Shown here: positions 1 through 6,376 of the stretch, in pieces
Position numbering within the stretch: the stretch's first letter is position 1
Layout of the letters: each line of letters starts with the position of its first letter
DNA from: an uncultured Bacteroidales bacterium
GTDB taxonomy: Bacteria > Bacteroidota > Bacteroidia > Bacteroidales > Paludibacteraceae
DNA length: 8,097 nt
NCBI GenBank assembly: GCA_903899865.1
Contig: CAIUKZ010000310.1
Span: 1 to 8,097, forward strand
Direction of reading: 5' to 3'
Program-made: the position numbers and the translations under genes
The notes under the pieces: model-generated
What the model saw: only the letters and a program-made list of their open reading frames with translations
What the model was told of the DNA's origin: nothing
Databases searched by the model: none

Positions 1-953
1 AGGACGGGCTTGGCACCGATGTGTATCCTCAAGAAAACTTTGATGCTGTGCAATCCATGTTTCTATCCATCTTGAAAAACGAAGAAATTGAATTTGATAA
101 AGTGTTTATTGACAAATCATTTCCAGAAGACAATTTACCTACTCGTAAACCTGGAACAGGCATGCTGACGGAGTATTTCTCGGAACAGTACGACTTAGCA
201 GGCTCTTTTGTAATCGGCGATAGGATTACAGATGTGCAATTGGCCAAAAACCTTGGTTGTAAAGCCATATTTATCAGCGACGACATGGAAATTGTCCAAA
301 ATCAGGGATTGGAATCATCACTAGCACTTCAAACGCAAGACTGGAATACGATAGCCGAATTCTTATTTGCTGGCGAACGCACTGCCACTGTAAAGCGAAC
401 TACCAAAGAAACAGACATTTATATCCACATCAACCTAGATGGATCAGGAAAATGTGTGATTGACACTGGCTTGAAATTCTTTGATCACATGTTGGAACAA
501 ATAGGTCGTCACTCGGGTAGTGACCTCACCATCCAAGTCAAAGGTGACCTTGAAGTGGACGAACACCACACCATCGAGGACACGGCTATTGCATTGGGCG
601 AAGCATTAAACAAAGCAATAGGCAATAAACGAGGAATAGAACGTTATGGATTCTGTTTGCCGATGGATGACTGTTTGTGTTCGGTGGCATTGGATTTTGG
701 TGGAAGAGCCTGGTTGGTATTTGATGCAGCGTTCAAACGTGAGAAAATAGGGGATTTGCCTACAGAAATGATTCTTCATTTCTTCAAATCTCTCAGCGAT
801 GCTGCCAAAATGAATCTCAACATCAAAGCCGAAGGCGAAAACGAGCACCACAAGTTAGAAGGAATTTTCAAGGCTTTGGCAAAATCTATCAAAATGGCTG
901 TAAAACGTGACATTTATCAATACGAACTTCCTAGCACCAAAGGAATGCTGTGA
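1..953 (+). CDS. hisB: HisB, bifunctional histidinol-phosphatase / imidazoleglycerol-phosphate dehydratase (5' end missing)
   Basis: HisB catalyses two steps of cytosolic histidine synthesis: dehydration of imidazole glycerol phosphate and dephosphorylation of histidinol phosphate. The frame is open to the left edge. Codons start at position 3 with DGLGTD, which matches about residue 57 of E. coli HisB, so roughly 55 residues, including the catalytic DxD, lie outside the window. The N-terminal HAD part (to about 375) shows RKP (144-152) and the acidic Mg-site motif GDRITD (216-233). The dehydratase part follows, with FFDHM, EHHTIED (561-581), a second EHHKLEG (843-863) and the C-terminal LPSTKGML, the usual metal-binding histidine pattern. 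The GTG at 21 is internal and not a start. Oddly, the Cys/His zinc loop of the E. coli phosphatase domain is absent (111-143). The fusion and both domains are clear; other his genes are probably upstream. Confidence 0.96.
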   Translation, partial: DGLGTDVYPQENFDAVQSMFLSILKNEEIEFDKVFIDKSFPEDNLPTRKPGTGMLTEYFSEQYDLAGSFVIGDRITDVQLAKNLGCKAIFISDDMEIVQNQGLESSLALQTQDWNTIAEFLFAGERTATVKRTTKETDIYIHINLDGSGKCVIDTGLKFFDHMLEQIGRHSGSDLTIQVKGDLEVDEHHTIEDTAIALGEALNKAIGNKRGIERYGFCLPMDDCLCSVALDFGGRAWLVFDAAFKREKIGDLPTEMILHFFKSLSDAAKMNLNIKAEGENEHHKLEGIFKALAKSIKMAVKRDIYQYELPSTKGML

Positions 954-986
954 AAACCTGTCATCCTATTGACAAACAGCAACTTA

Positions 987-995
987 TATATCTTG
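987..995 (+). promoter_or_regulatory. Weak candidate promoter upstream of the phosphatase-fold gene
   Basis: The 71-bp gap after hisB contains TTG at 969-971 and, 15 bp further on, TATATCTTG (987-995). The latter is an imperfect version of the Bacteroidota -7 box TAnnTTTG with one extra base, and the spacing is shorter than the usual 19-21 bp. No hairpin terminator for hisB is evident. The next gene could therefore be read from the his transcript or from this weak site. This is a suggestion only. Confidence 0.2.
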
Positions 996-1024
996 ACATT
1001 GCTCCTTAATAATAAATACAGAAA

Positions 1025-2635
1025 ATGAACTCTCAAAAATTTCTACTTACTATTTTATTTATAATATGTTTAATCTCCAACATTGCGGCACAACCCGCAG
1101 CTGCAGAGCCGCCACGTTTGGTGATAGGCATCATGGTGGATGGACTACAGCAAAAACATTTGGAGTTGATGTGGCATTATTTTAATTTGAATGGATTCAG
1201 ACAAATCATTGAAAAAGGAGCCACTTGTCAAAACGTCAATTACAATATACTTTCTGGTGGCAATGCTTCGGACGCAGCTTGTGTAATGACTGGCAGTACA
1301 CCATTTTACAATGGAATATCTGGTAATTACTTTTTCCGCAGAGAAAGTATAGACGTATCATCAATCATTCAAGACGCCACTCAGGAAGGAATAGGCACCA
1401 ACCTAACCGTTTCTGCTAAAAATTTACTTGCAAGCACGGTGATGGATGAGTTAATCTTAGCTAATGACAAACGTTCTAAATGTCATGTAGTGGCTATTAA
1501 CCCCGAAGAAGCCATCATGATGGGTGGACACGCCGCCAACAGCGTGACGTGGATAGACGACGAAAAACTGCAATGGGTGACAACTGGATTTTACACCAAC
1601 GGGTTATCAAAATGGGCTGACGATCAAAATATCAACGGTACATTTTCTAACCTTGCTACACGTGCTTGGAAACCACTGTTTGACATCAACTCTTATCTTT
1701 CGCCAGCTATAAATGAAGACAAAAAAAATGGCTTCACCTATGACCCTAGCTCGAAAAGAAACAAAAACACCAATTCAACCATCATCAAAAACACACCATC
1801 GGCAAATGAGTTGGTAACAGAACTGGGCATCCGTATCATCAATGAAGAGCAACTGGGCACTGACAACATTCCAGACATGCTTATGCTACAATACTCAGTA
1901 AGAATTCCTAATGAGAAAACAACAGCCCTCAAATCGGCAGAGAAAGAAGACATGTACATGCGGTTGGACAAAAACTTAGCAAATTTGGTGCAATCTGTCA
2001 CTGAAAAAATAAGTTTGGACAAAGTGCTAATTGTGCTCTATGCCAATCAGACAGATGCCCATTCGGCAGAAGAACTGAAAGATAAAAAGATCCCATCGGG
2101 GCAGTTTAATGCAAGTCGTTCGTTGGCATTGCTCAGCAATTACCTAATAGCACTCTATGGGCAAGAAAAATGGATCTCGGGATACTATGGTAGAAACATA
2201 TTCCTTAACCGACACAAAATAGAGGAGAAGAAGAAAAACTATCATGAAATGCAACAAGTGGTAGCCGATTTCATGATCGAGTTTGAAGGCATACAATCGG
2301 CCTACACCGCTTCACAAATGCTGAATTCGGGAGCGAACTCTAACATAGAAGTTGAAAAAATAAAAAACTCACTGAACAAAAAAAGCATGGGAGATGTAGT
2401 ATTTACGTTGCTTCCAGGATGGATAGAAGTAGATGACAAAAAAAATCCTGTAGGAGCATCAAATGGTATAAAAAACCAAACACCGCTTTTTTTCTTTGGT
2501 TGGCAAATAAGGCCACAGAAAATCACAACTCATTATGAAATGACCGACGTGGCTCCTACTCTTTCCAAAATTCTAAACATATCCATGCCCAATGCTTGCA
2601 TAGGCAAACCGATTACGGAGATAGTGAGAAAGTAG
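1025..2635 (+). CDS. Secreted PafA-like alkaline phosphatase superfamily protein, probably catalytically inactive
   Basis: This 536-residue protein has a Sec signal peptide (hydrophobic residues 6-20, likely signal peptidase I cleavage after NIAA, residue 22), so it should be periplasmic. Cys15 is not in a good lipobox. The fold resembles Bacteroidota PafA-type phosphatases: VIGIMVDG (33-40), TGSTPFYNGISGN (89-101), GGHAANSVTWID (167-178) and C-terminal TDVAPTLSKIL...MPNACIGKPI (507-530), at about normal family length. By alignment from memory to PafA, Asp39 and Asn101 are kept. The nucleophile Thr position reads Asn80, the Lys/Arg pair reads Asn159/Glu161, the Asp-His metal pair reads Asn341-Gln342, the late His reads Asn480, and the DxxxH motif near 290-300 is gone. 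The gene is intact and has no stops, so it looks like a maintained pseudoenzyme rather than a decaying gene. The fold is fairly sure; inactivity is inferred and the role is unknown. The start follows A-rich sequence, as is common in Bacteroidota. Confidence 0.85.
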   Translation: MNSQKFLLTILFIICLISNIAAQPAAAEPPRLVIGIMVDGLQQKHLELMWHYFNLNGFRQIIEKGATCQNVNYNILSGGNASDAACVMTGSTPFYNGISGNYFFRRESIDVSSIIQDATQEGIGTNLTVSAKNLLASTVMDELILANDKRSKCHVVAINPEEAIMMGGHAANSVTWIDDEKLQWVTTGFYTNGLSKWADDQNINGTFSNLATRAWKPLFDINSYLSPAINEDKKNGFTYDPSSKRNKNTNSTIIKNTPSANELVTELGIRIINEEQLGTDNIPDMLMLQYSVRIPNEKTTALKSAEKEDMYMRLDKNLANLVQSVTEKISLDKVLIVLYANQTDAHSAEELKDKKIPSGQFNASRSLALLSNYLIALYGQEKWISGYYGRNIFLNRHKIEEKKKNYHEMQQVVADFMIEFEGIQSAYTASQMLNSGANSNIEVEKIKNSLNKKSMGDVVFTLLPGWIEVDDKKNPVGASNGIKNQTPLFFFGWQIRPQKITTHYEMTDVAPTLSKILNISMPNACIGKPITEIVRK

Positions 2636-2675
2636 ATGCGTCATTTGATGAATAGACAATTGATTTAAAAACAAA

Positions 2676-3851
2676 ATGAACTACAATTTTGACGAAATAA
2701 TTGATAGACGAGGCACAGATGCCATAAAGTTAGACAGATGCCAAGCTCTATTTGGTACAGAAGATGTGTATCCACTGTGGGTGGCCGACATGGATTTTCG
2801 TACGCCAGATTTTATACTTGATGCGATACGTGCACGGCTTGAGCACCCCATTTTAGGCTATTCGAATGTCCCCAAAGATTTCTTTCCCCTCACCATCCAA
2901 TGGATCAAAGACCATCACCAATGGGAGGTTTCTCGCGGTTGGGTGGGATTCTTGAATGGGATAGTGCCCGGCATCGCATTTGCGGTACAAACCTATACCA
3001 ACGAAGGGGACGAAGTAATCATCCAACCACCTGTTTACTACCCATTTATCCATGTGGTGAATAACAACAATCGTAAGTTGATTTACAACCAACTTATTGA
3101 GCGAGATGGACGCTATGAAATGGATTTTGAGAATCTGGAAAGTCAGATTACAAGTCGTACCAAATTACTGATTCTTAGCAACCCACACAATCCAGGTGGA
3201 CGTGTGTGGGACAAAGCCACATTATCTAGACTCGCTGAAATCTGCGCAAAACACAACATTGTGGTAGTGGCTGATGAGATACATGCCGACATGACATTGA
3301 CGGGACACAGGCATACTCCATTTGCCACCGTATCTGAATCTGCAGCTAACATCAGCGTGACTTTCATGGCACCTAGCAAAACATTCAACATCCCAGGGTT
3401 GGTAAGTTCCGTGTACATCATCCCTAATCCTGATCTGAGAGAAAAATTTGTTACATTTCTACAAAAATCGGACTTAACAGGGGGAAACATCCTATCTTAT
3501 GCTGCCACAGTAGCAGCATACGAACATGGCGAGCAGTGGCGCCAACAAATGCTTGAATACGTAGAAGGTAATATCGCCTTTCTCAAAAATTTCTTGGCTA
3601 ACCATCTCCCCCAAATTAAACCGATGATGCCAGAAGCATCGTTTTTGGTATGGTTGGATTGTGCAGAATTAGGGTTTAAAGATACGGATGAACTACATCT
3701 ATTCTTTGCTCAAAAAGGGAAACAGGGACTTAACAAAGGAACCACTTTTGGTCCTGGCGGTGAGCAACACTTACGCATCAATGTAGCTTGTTCACGAATA
3801 ATATTGGAAAAAGCATTGATGTCACTCGCCAATGCTGTCAAGGAACTATAA
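2676..3851 (+). CDS. patB: PatB/MalY-type PLP-dependent C-S lyase (cystathionine beta-lyase-like aminotransferase)
   Basis: This 391-residue fold-type I PLP enzyme is of the PatB/MalY group, cytosolic enzymes that cleave the C-S bond of cystathionine or cysteine conjugates to give pyruvate, ammonia and a thiol; some are annotated as aminotransferases. Visible motifs are the family N-terminus MNYNFDEIIDRRG, LWVADMDF (34-41), PPVYYPF (118-124, ring-stacking Tyr), SNPHNPGG (168-175), VVADEIHADM (197-206, Asp200 to the pyridine nitrogen), SKTFNIPGL (234-242, Lys235 the Schiff-base lysine) and LRINVAC (366-372, Arg367 for the substrate carboxylate). Length and all key residues are normal. It starts 40 bp after the phosphatase-fold gene and ends 12 bp before ung, so it is probably co-transcribed with ung. 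The exact substrate (cystathionine or another cysteine S-conjugate) cannot be told from sequence. The symbol denotes the family rather than proven orthology. Confidence 0.92.
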   Translation: MNYNFDEIIDRRGTDAIKLDRCQALFGTEDVYPLWVADMDFRTPDFILDAIRARLEHPILGYSNVPKDFFPLTIQWIKDHHQWEVSRGWVGFLNGIVPGIAFAVQTYTNEGDEVIIQPPVYYPFIHVVNNNNRKLIYNQLIERDGRYEMDFENLESQITSRTKLLILSNPHNPGGRVWDKATLSRLAEICAKHNIVVVADEIHADMTLTGHRHTPFATVSESAANISVTFMAPSKTFNIPGLVSSVYIIPNPDLREKFVTFLQKSDLTGGNILSYAATVAAYEHGEQWRQQMLEYVEGNIAFLKNFLANHLPQIKPMMPEASFLVWLDCAELGFKDTDELHLFFAQKGKQGLNKGTTFGPGGEQHLRINVACSRIILEKALMSLANAVKEL

Positions 3852-3863
3852 ACGACTTATTGA

Positions 3864-4526
3864 ATGGACGTAAAAATTGAACCATCGTGGAAAAAGGCTT
3901 TAGAAGCAGAGTTTAACAAACCATACTTTGAAAAGCTGACAGAGTTCGTAAAAAATGAATATGCTACAAAGCGTATATATCCTCCAGCGTCACTCATTTT
4001 TCAGGCTTTTGATCAATGTCCAATAGACCGAGTAAAAGTGGTCATTATTGGTCAAGACCCCTATCACGGTGATGGACAAGCGCATGGTCTTTGTTTCTCC
4101 GTAAATGATGGTGTGGCATTTCCACCTTCGTTATTGAATATATTTAAGGAAATAGAGCGTGACTTTGGACAACCAATCCCCCTAAGTGGCAACCTTACAC
4201 GCTGGGCAGCTCAAGGCGTATTACTACTCAATGCTACGCTCACTGTTCAAGCTCACACAGCGGGATCGCACCAAGGGAAAGGCTGGGAAACATTCACCGA
4301 TGCAGTTATCCAACAGCTTTCTACCCAACGTGAGAATGTCGTTTTTCTCCTCTGGGGATCCTACGCCCAAAAGAAAGGTGCCCTCATCGACCCCAATCGC
4401 CACCACATCCTAAAATCGGTACACCCATCTCCCCTATCGGCCTACCGTGGATTTATTGGCAACCATCATTTTTCGCTAACGAATAAATACTTGCGTGAAA
4501 AAGGATTGGATGAGATAGTGTGGTAG
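3864..4526 (+). CDS. ung: Uracil-DNA glycosylase, family 1
   Basis: This enzyme removes uracil from DNA, the first step of base-excision repair after cytosine deamination or dUMP incorporation. The 220 residues match normal family 1 length. Motif A is GQDPYHG (63-69) with catalytic Asp65 and Tyr67, which excludes thymine. GLCFSV (75-80) supplies the uracil-stacking Phe78, LLNATLTV (121-128) carries the uracil-recognising Asn123, and the DNA-intercalation loop [11 protein letters not shown] (187-197) has catalytic His187. Nothing is missing. The ATG lies 12 bp after the PatB-like gene, in a gap too short for a separate terminator, so the two are likely read together. The identification is secure. 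Open frames inside this gene on either strand are shadows. Confidence 0.98.
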   Translation: MDVKIEPSWKKALEAEFNKPYFEKLTEFVKNEYATKRIYPPASLIFQAFDQCPIDRVKVVIIGQDPYHGDGQAHGLCFSVNDGVAFPPSLLNIFKEIERDFGQPIPLSGNLTRWAAQGVLLLNATLTVQAHTAGSHQGKGWETFTDAVIQQLSTQRENVVFLLWGSYAQKKGALIDPNRHHILKSVHPSPLSAYRGFIGNHHFSLTNKYLREKGLDEIVW

Positions 4527-4584
4527 AAATCGGCTATGTAACGTTTTATGTGGGTATTCTTTAAAAACACAATAGGACACATTG

Positions 4585-4615
4585 TTGAATATCAATTCCA
4601 ATTTTCTTATATTTC
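4585..4615 (+). promoter_or_regulatory. Candidate Bacteroidota-type promoter
   Basis: TTG (4585-4587) is followed after 20 bp by TATATTTC (4608-4615). This matches the TTG-N19-21-TAnnTTTG pattern of primary sigma factor promoters in Bacteroidota except for the last base. Transcription would begin near 4620 and give the NTF2-like gene a leader of about 290 nt containing the palindrome, the repeats and the small hairpin. Such short motifs occur by chance in AT-rich DNA, so this is a candidate only. Confidence 0.35.
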
Positions 4616-4636
4616 TGTGTTGTGAAACTTTTTATC

Positions 4637-4656
4637 AGACGCCGCATGCGACGTCT
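4637..4656. repeat. 20-bp imperfect palindrome, REP-like
   Basis: The sequence AGACGCCGCATGCGACGTCT is its own reverse complement except for one C/A mismatch pair, around a perfect CGCATGCG core (4643-4650). Its right side continues CTCTATA. This resembles the intergenic palindromes built on GAGACG...CGTCTC that accompany REP-type elements and their Y1 (RAYT) transposases. Its GC-rich character contrasts with the AT-rich surroundings. The left outer arm (TATC) does not pair with the right (CTCTA), suggesting a decayed copy. Folded as RNA it would give about eight stem pairs around a CATG loop, with one mismatch. Confidence 0.6.
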
Positions 4657-4670
4657 CTATACCCAACTAT

Positions 4671-4804
4671 TGTGCCTATGTGGTTTAATTTTCTCCTTTT
4701 CACACAAGCAAATTTGCCGAAAGGCAAAACTATGTGTCCTTAATTTTAATTATATGTATAGCTAAATGTGCTCCATGTGGTTTAAATGATTCTTTTGTGG
4801 TTTA
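4671..4804 (+). repeat. Degenerate direct repeats with a GTGGTTTA core
   Basis: TGTGCCTATGTGGTTTAA (4671-4688) recurs as TGTGCTCCATGTGGTTTAA (4767-4785), differing by one inserted base and two substitutions. A shorter third copy, TTGTGGTTTA, lies at 4795-4804. A related CTATGTGTCCTTAA sits at 4730-4743. Cores are spaced 97 and 20 bp apart. From memory, similar CTATGTGnCTATGTGGTTTA-like phrases recur between genes of some Bacteroidota, so this is probably a dispersed intergenic repeat; an operator is less likely given the uneven spacing. Confidence 0.5.
4713..4728 (+). other. Small hairpin with GAAA tetraloop
   Basis: TTTGCC-GAAA-GGCAAA forms a perfect 6-bp stem closed by a GNRA-type tetraloop when read as plus-strand RNA. 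It is not followed by a T-run, so it is not a standard intrinsic terminator. It would lie in the leader of the NTF2-like gene if the upstream promoter is real, or in the 3' trailer of ung if transcription reads through. Confidence 0.4.
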
Positions 4805-4912
4805 CCCATCTGTTTCGTTACAGAACCTAAAAATCACTTTTCAATAAAGTATTTGCACATAGTATACCCAGCTGTAAAAAAATCATGCTATATTCGCAAA
4901 AACAGAAACCCG

Positions 4913-5365
4913 ATGAACACACCTACAGAATTAAAGCCCCTGAATATTGACACAATAAAAGAATTGTGGTCACAAACCTACAATACCGCTGGGAAACCCG
5001 ACTGGTCACACATTTTCCCATACTACCACAAGGACATTATTTTTCAAGACACCATACAGCGAATTGAGGGAATTGATGACTTTGTGGCCATGTGTAACCG
5101 CCTCACCAAGCGTACCAACGAACTAAACATGGAAATCACGGCCATTGTACAAAAGGAAAATATCATCATGTTTGAATGGACCATGACCATGATATTCAAA
5201 AAATATCCAAGCACCCCTATTTATGGATGTACTAAACTAACTATTAGCAATGATGGTTATATAATTGGACAACGTGATTACTACGACCTGTGGGGTGACA
5301 TCTTTAACAACATCCCACATTGGGGAAAAATATACCGTCGATTTCTTGTGAAAAAATTTGGGTAA
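4913..5365 (+). CDS. NTF2/SnoaL-like small protein of unknown function
   Basis: This 150-residue protein has the size and pattern of the NTF2-like (SnoaL) cone fold: an N-terminal helix region (11-26), then YYHKDIIFQDTIQRIEG (37-53), typical of the segment where the pocket begins, alternating strands such as NIIMFEWTMTMIFK (83-96), and the late strand IIGQRDYYDLWGD (117-129) with the RDYYD signature. The tail GKIYRRFLVKKFG is basic. Members include cyclases, isomerases, dehydratases and non-catalytic ligand binders; no reaction can be assigned. The general layout, with IEG and R-D-Y-(F/Y)-D, resembles NTF2-like proteins encoded beside SDR genes in some proteobacterial lipid-modification clusters (recalled, not checked). 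The ATG at 4913 is chosen over a TTG 60 bp upstream because the intervening codons read as poorly conserved basic sequence. The next gene follows after 84 bp. There is no signal peptide, so it is probably cytosolic. Confidence 0.82.
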   Translation: MNTPTELKPLNIDTIKELWSQTYNTAGKPDWSHIFPYYHKDIIFQDTIQRIEGIDDFVAMCNRLTKRTNELNMEITAIVQKENIIMFEWTMTMIFKKYPSTPIYGCTKLTISNDGYIIGQRDYYDLWGDIFNNIPHWGKIYRRFLVKKFG

Positions 5366-5449
5366 GTATTCGTTTTGGGAGAAAAATCACGACGAACTGA
5401 TACTTAGGACTTGAACATCATTTTTTGTACTTGTAACACAACTCCAGCA

Positions 5450-6376
5450 ATGAAATATCCAGAAGAATTAGATTTTTTAAGAGCAGGCAGATTGCCACAG
5501 AAATATTCATCCGAGCCAATGAATGGTAAAGTGTGTGTGATTACTGGCGCAACCTCGGGTGTGGGCTATGAAACTGCTATTCGGCTTGCTAAAGCCGGTG
5601 CAACCATTGTGACCATTGTAAGGAGCAAAGATAAAGCTGCAAAACTTAAAGAAGAGATTCGAGCCATTTCAGGAAAAGAAGCCCACTGTTTCATTGCTGA
5701 CTTCACAGATTTAGAGCAAGTTAGAAATGCCGCAGAAGCAATAGTAGCTGCCTACCAAAACATAGATGTGCTGATCAATAATGCAGGTCTACACATGACC
5801 ACCAGACAGCTTACCACCGAGGGGCATGAGGTTGTATTTTGTGTAAATCACTTAGCTTCATTTTTGATAACTGCTATCCTACTGCCAACCATGATACGAA
5901 GTGCCCCATCACGAATCATTCAGGTCAATTCCGAAGGACACCGATTCAACGGACTTAGACTGAACGACCTTACGTGGGACAAACGTAGATACAAAGGACT
6001 GCAAGGCTATGGAGCTTCCAAAACAGCTCAACTCATGACCGTGTGGGAACTCCATGACCTACTTCAAGGAACTGGTGTCACCATCAATGCCATGCACCCT
6101 GGTGCTGTCAAATCAGCAATAGGTACTAACAATGGTTTGCTGTACAATCTGTACTCTCGCTATATTATTCAACCAATGCTAAAAAGCCCAGTCATTTCAG
6201 GTGAGGCACTCTATTACCTTGCATCATCACCCAATATGAATGGAATTAGTGGAAAGTTTTTCAATCTCACCAACGAAGAAATATCTGCCAAACATGCAAG
6301 AGATAGAGAAATGGGGAAAAAGATATTTGAAATTAGTCAGGAACTAACACACACAAAAATAGATCCAATCAGATGA
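5450..6376 (+). CDS. Short-chain dehydrogenase/reductase, retinol dehydrogenase/WWOX-like
   Basis: This 308-residue classical SDR should oxidise or reduce an alcohol/ketone with a nicotinamide cofactor. The Rossmann motif TGATSGVG is at 32-39. Arg58 at the end of the second strand (TIVRSK) favours NADP(H). NNAG is at 110-113, and the catalytic tetrad is Asn133, Ser161, Tyr187 and Lys191 (YGASK), with HPGAV at 216-220. The S-x-G-H motif after the catalytic Ser and the HPGAVKS segment resemble the retinol-dehydrogenase/WWOX-like branch, which favours hydrophobic alcohols, but the actual substrate is unknown. About 23 residues precede the core (MKYPEELDFLRAG...), and Met24 is an alternative start. 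The ATG at 5450 is preferred over a TTG 39 bp upstream that would add a short Cys-containing, non-SDR-like leader. Its stop overlaps the next start (ATGA), indicating translational coupling with the FAD oxidoreductase. Confidence 0.92.
   Translation: MKYPEELDFLRAGRLPQKYSSEPMNGKVCVITGATSGVGYETAIRLAKAGATIVTIVRSKDKAAKLKEEIRAISGKEAHCFIADFTDLEQVRNAAEAIVAAYQNIDVLINNAGLHMTTRQLTTEGHEVVFCVNHLASFLITAILLPTMIRSAPSRIIQVNSEGHRFNGLRLNDLTWDKRRYKGLQGYGASKTAQLMTVWELHDLLQGTGVTINAMHPGAVKSAIGTNNGLLYNLYSRYIIQPMLKSPVISGEALYYLASSPNMNGISGKFFNLTNEEISAKHARDREMGKKIFEISQELTHTKIDPIR

Larger units (their letters stand above)
4530..4912. other. Repeat-rich, AT-rich intergenic region without a convincing gene
   Basis: This is the only long gene-free stretch in the window. 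It contains a candidate Bacteroidota promoter (4585-4615), a 20-bp imperfect palindrome (4637-4656), three copies of a GTGGTTTA word (4678-4687, 4775-4784, 4795-4804), a GAAA-loop hairpin (4713-4728) and an AT-rich core around 4741-4760. Near the following gene, AGTATTTG (4848-4855) is a second, poorer -7-like box with no TTG at the right distance. No classical hairpin plus T-run terminator for ung is visible. A 39-codon open frame (4646-4765) begins inside the palindrome and is judged spurious. Confidence 0.7.

Noticed and set aside
1025..1090. Lipoprotein signal around Cys15 of the phosphatase-fold protein
   Set aside because: The preceding residues are Phe-Ile-Ile, not a lipobox, and Cys15 is in the middle of the hydrophobic core. 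A signal peptidase I site after NIAA fits better.
1738..2022. Antisense open frame of 94 codons within the phosphatase-fold gene, and similar antisense frames in the other genes
   Set aside because: They lie wholly opposite well-supported coding sequence and show no family features.
4527..4600. Intrinsic terminator after ung
   Set aside because: No GC-rich hairpin followed by a T-run was found in this stretch; the hairpins further downstream lack a T-tract.
4568..4674. 8-bp inverted repeat CACAATAG (4568-4575) / CTATTGTG (4667-4674) flanking the palindrome, considered as termini of a small mobile element
   Set aside because: The match does not extend beyond 8 bp, no target-site duplication is visible, and matches of this length occur by chance in AT-rich DNA.
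4646..4765. A 39-codon plus-strand open frame starting MRRLYTQ with a hydrophobic, Cys-containing middle
   Set aside because: It begins inside the palindrome, runs through the direct repeats and hairpin, and has no recognisable family or translation signal. It is most simply a by-product of repeat sequence.
4853..4912. Extension of the NTF2-like gene to a TTG start
   Set aside because: The added 20 residues are basic and unlike the family N-terminus, and an ATG at 4913 gives the normal length.
5411..5449. Extension of the SDR to a TTG start (adds 13 residues with two Cys)
   Set aside because: The ATG at 5450 already precedes a long N-terminus, and the extra segment looks like untranslated AT-rich sequence.
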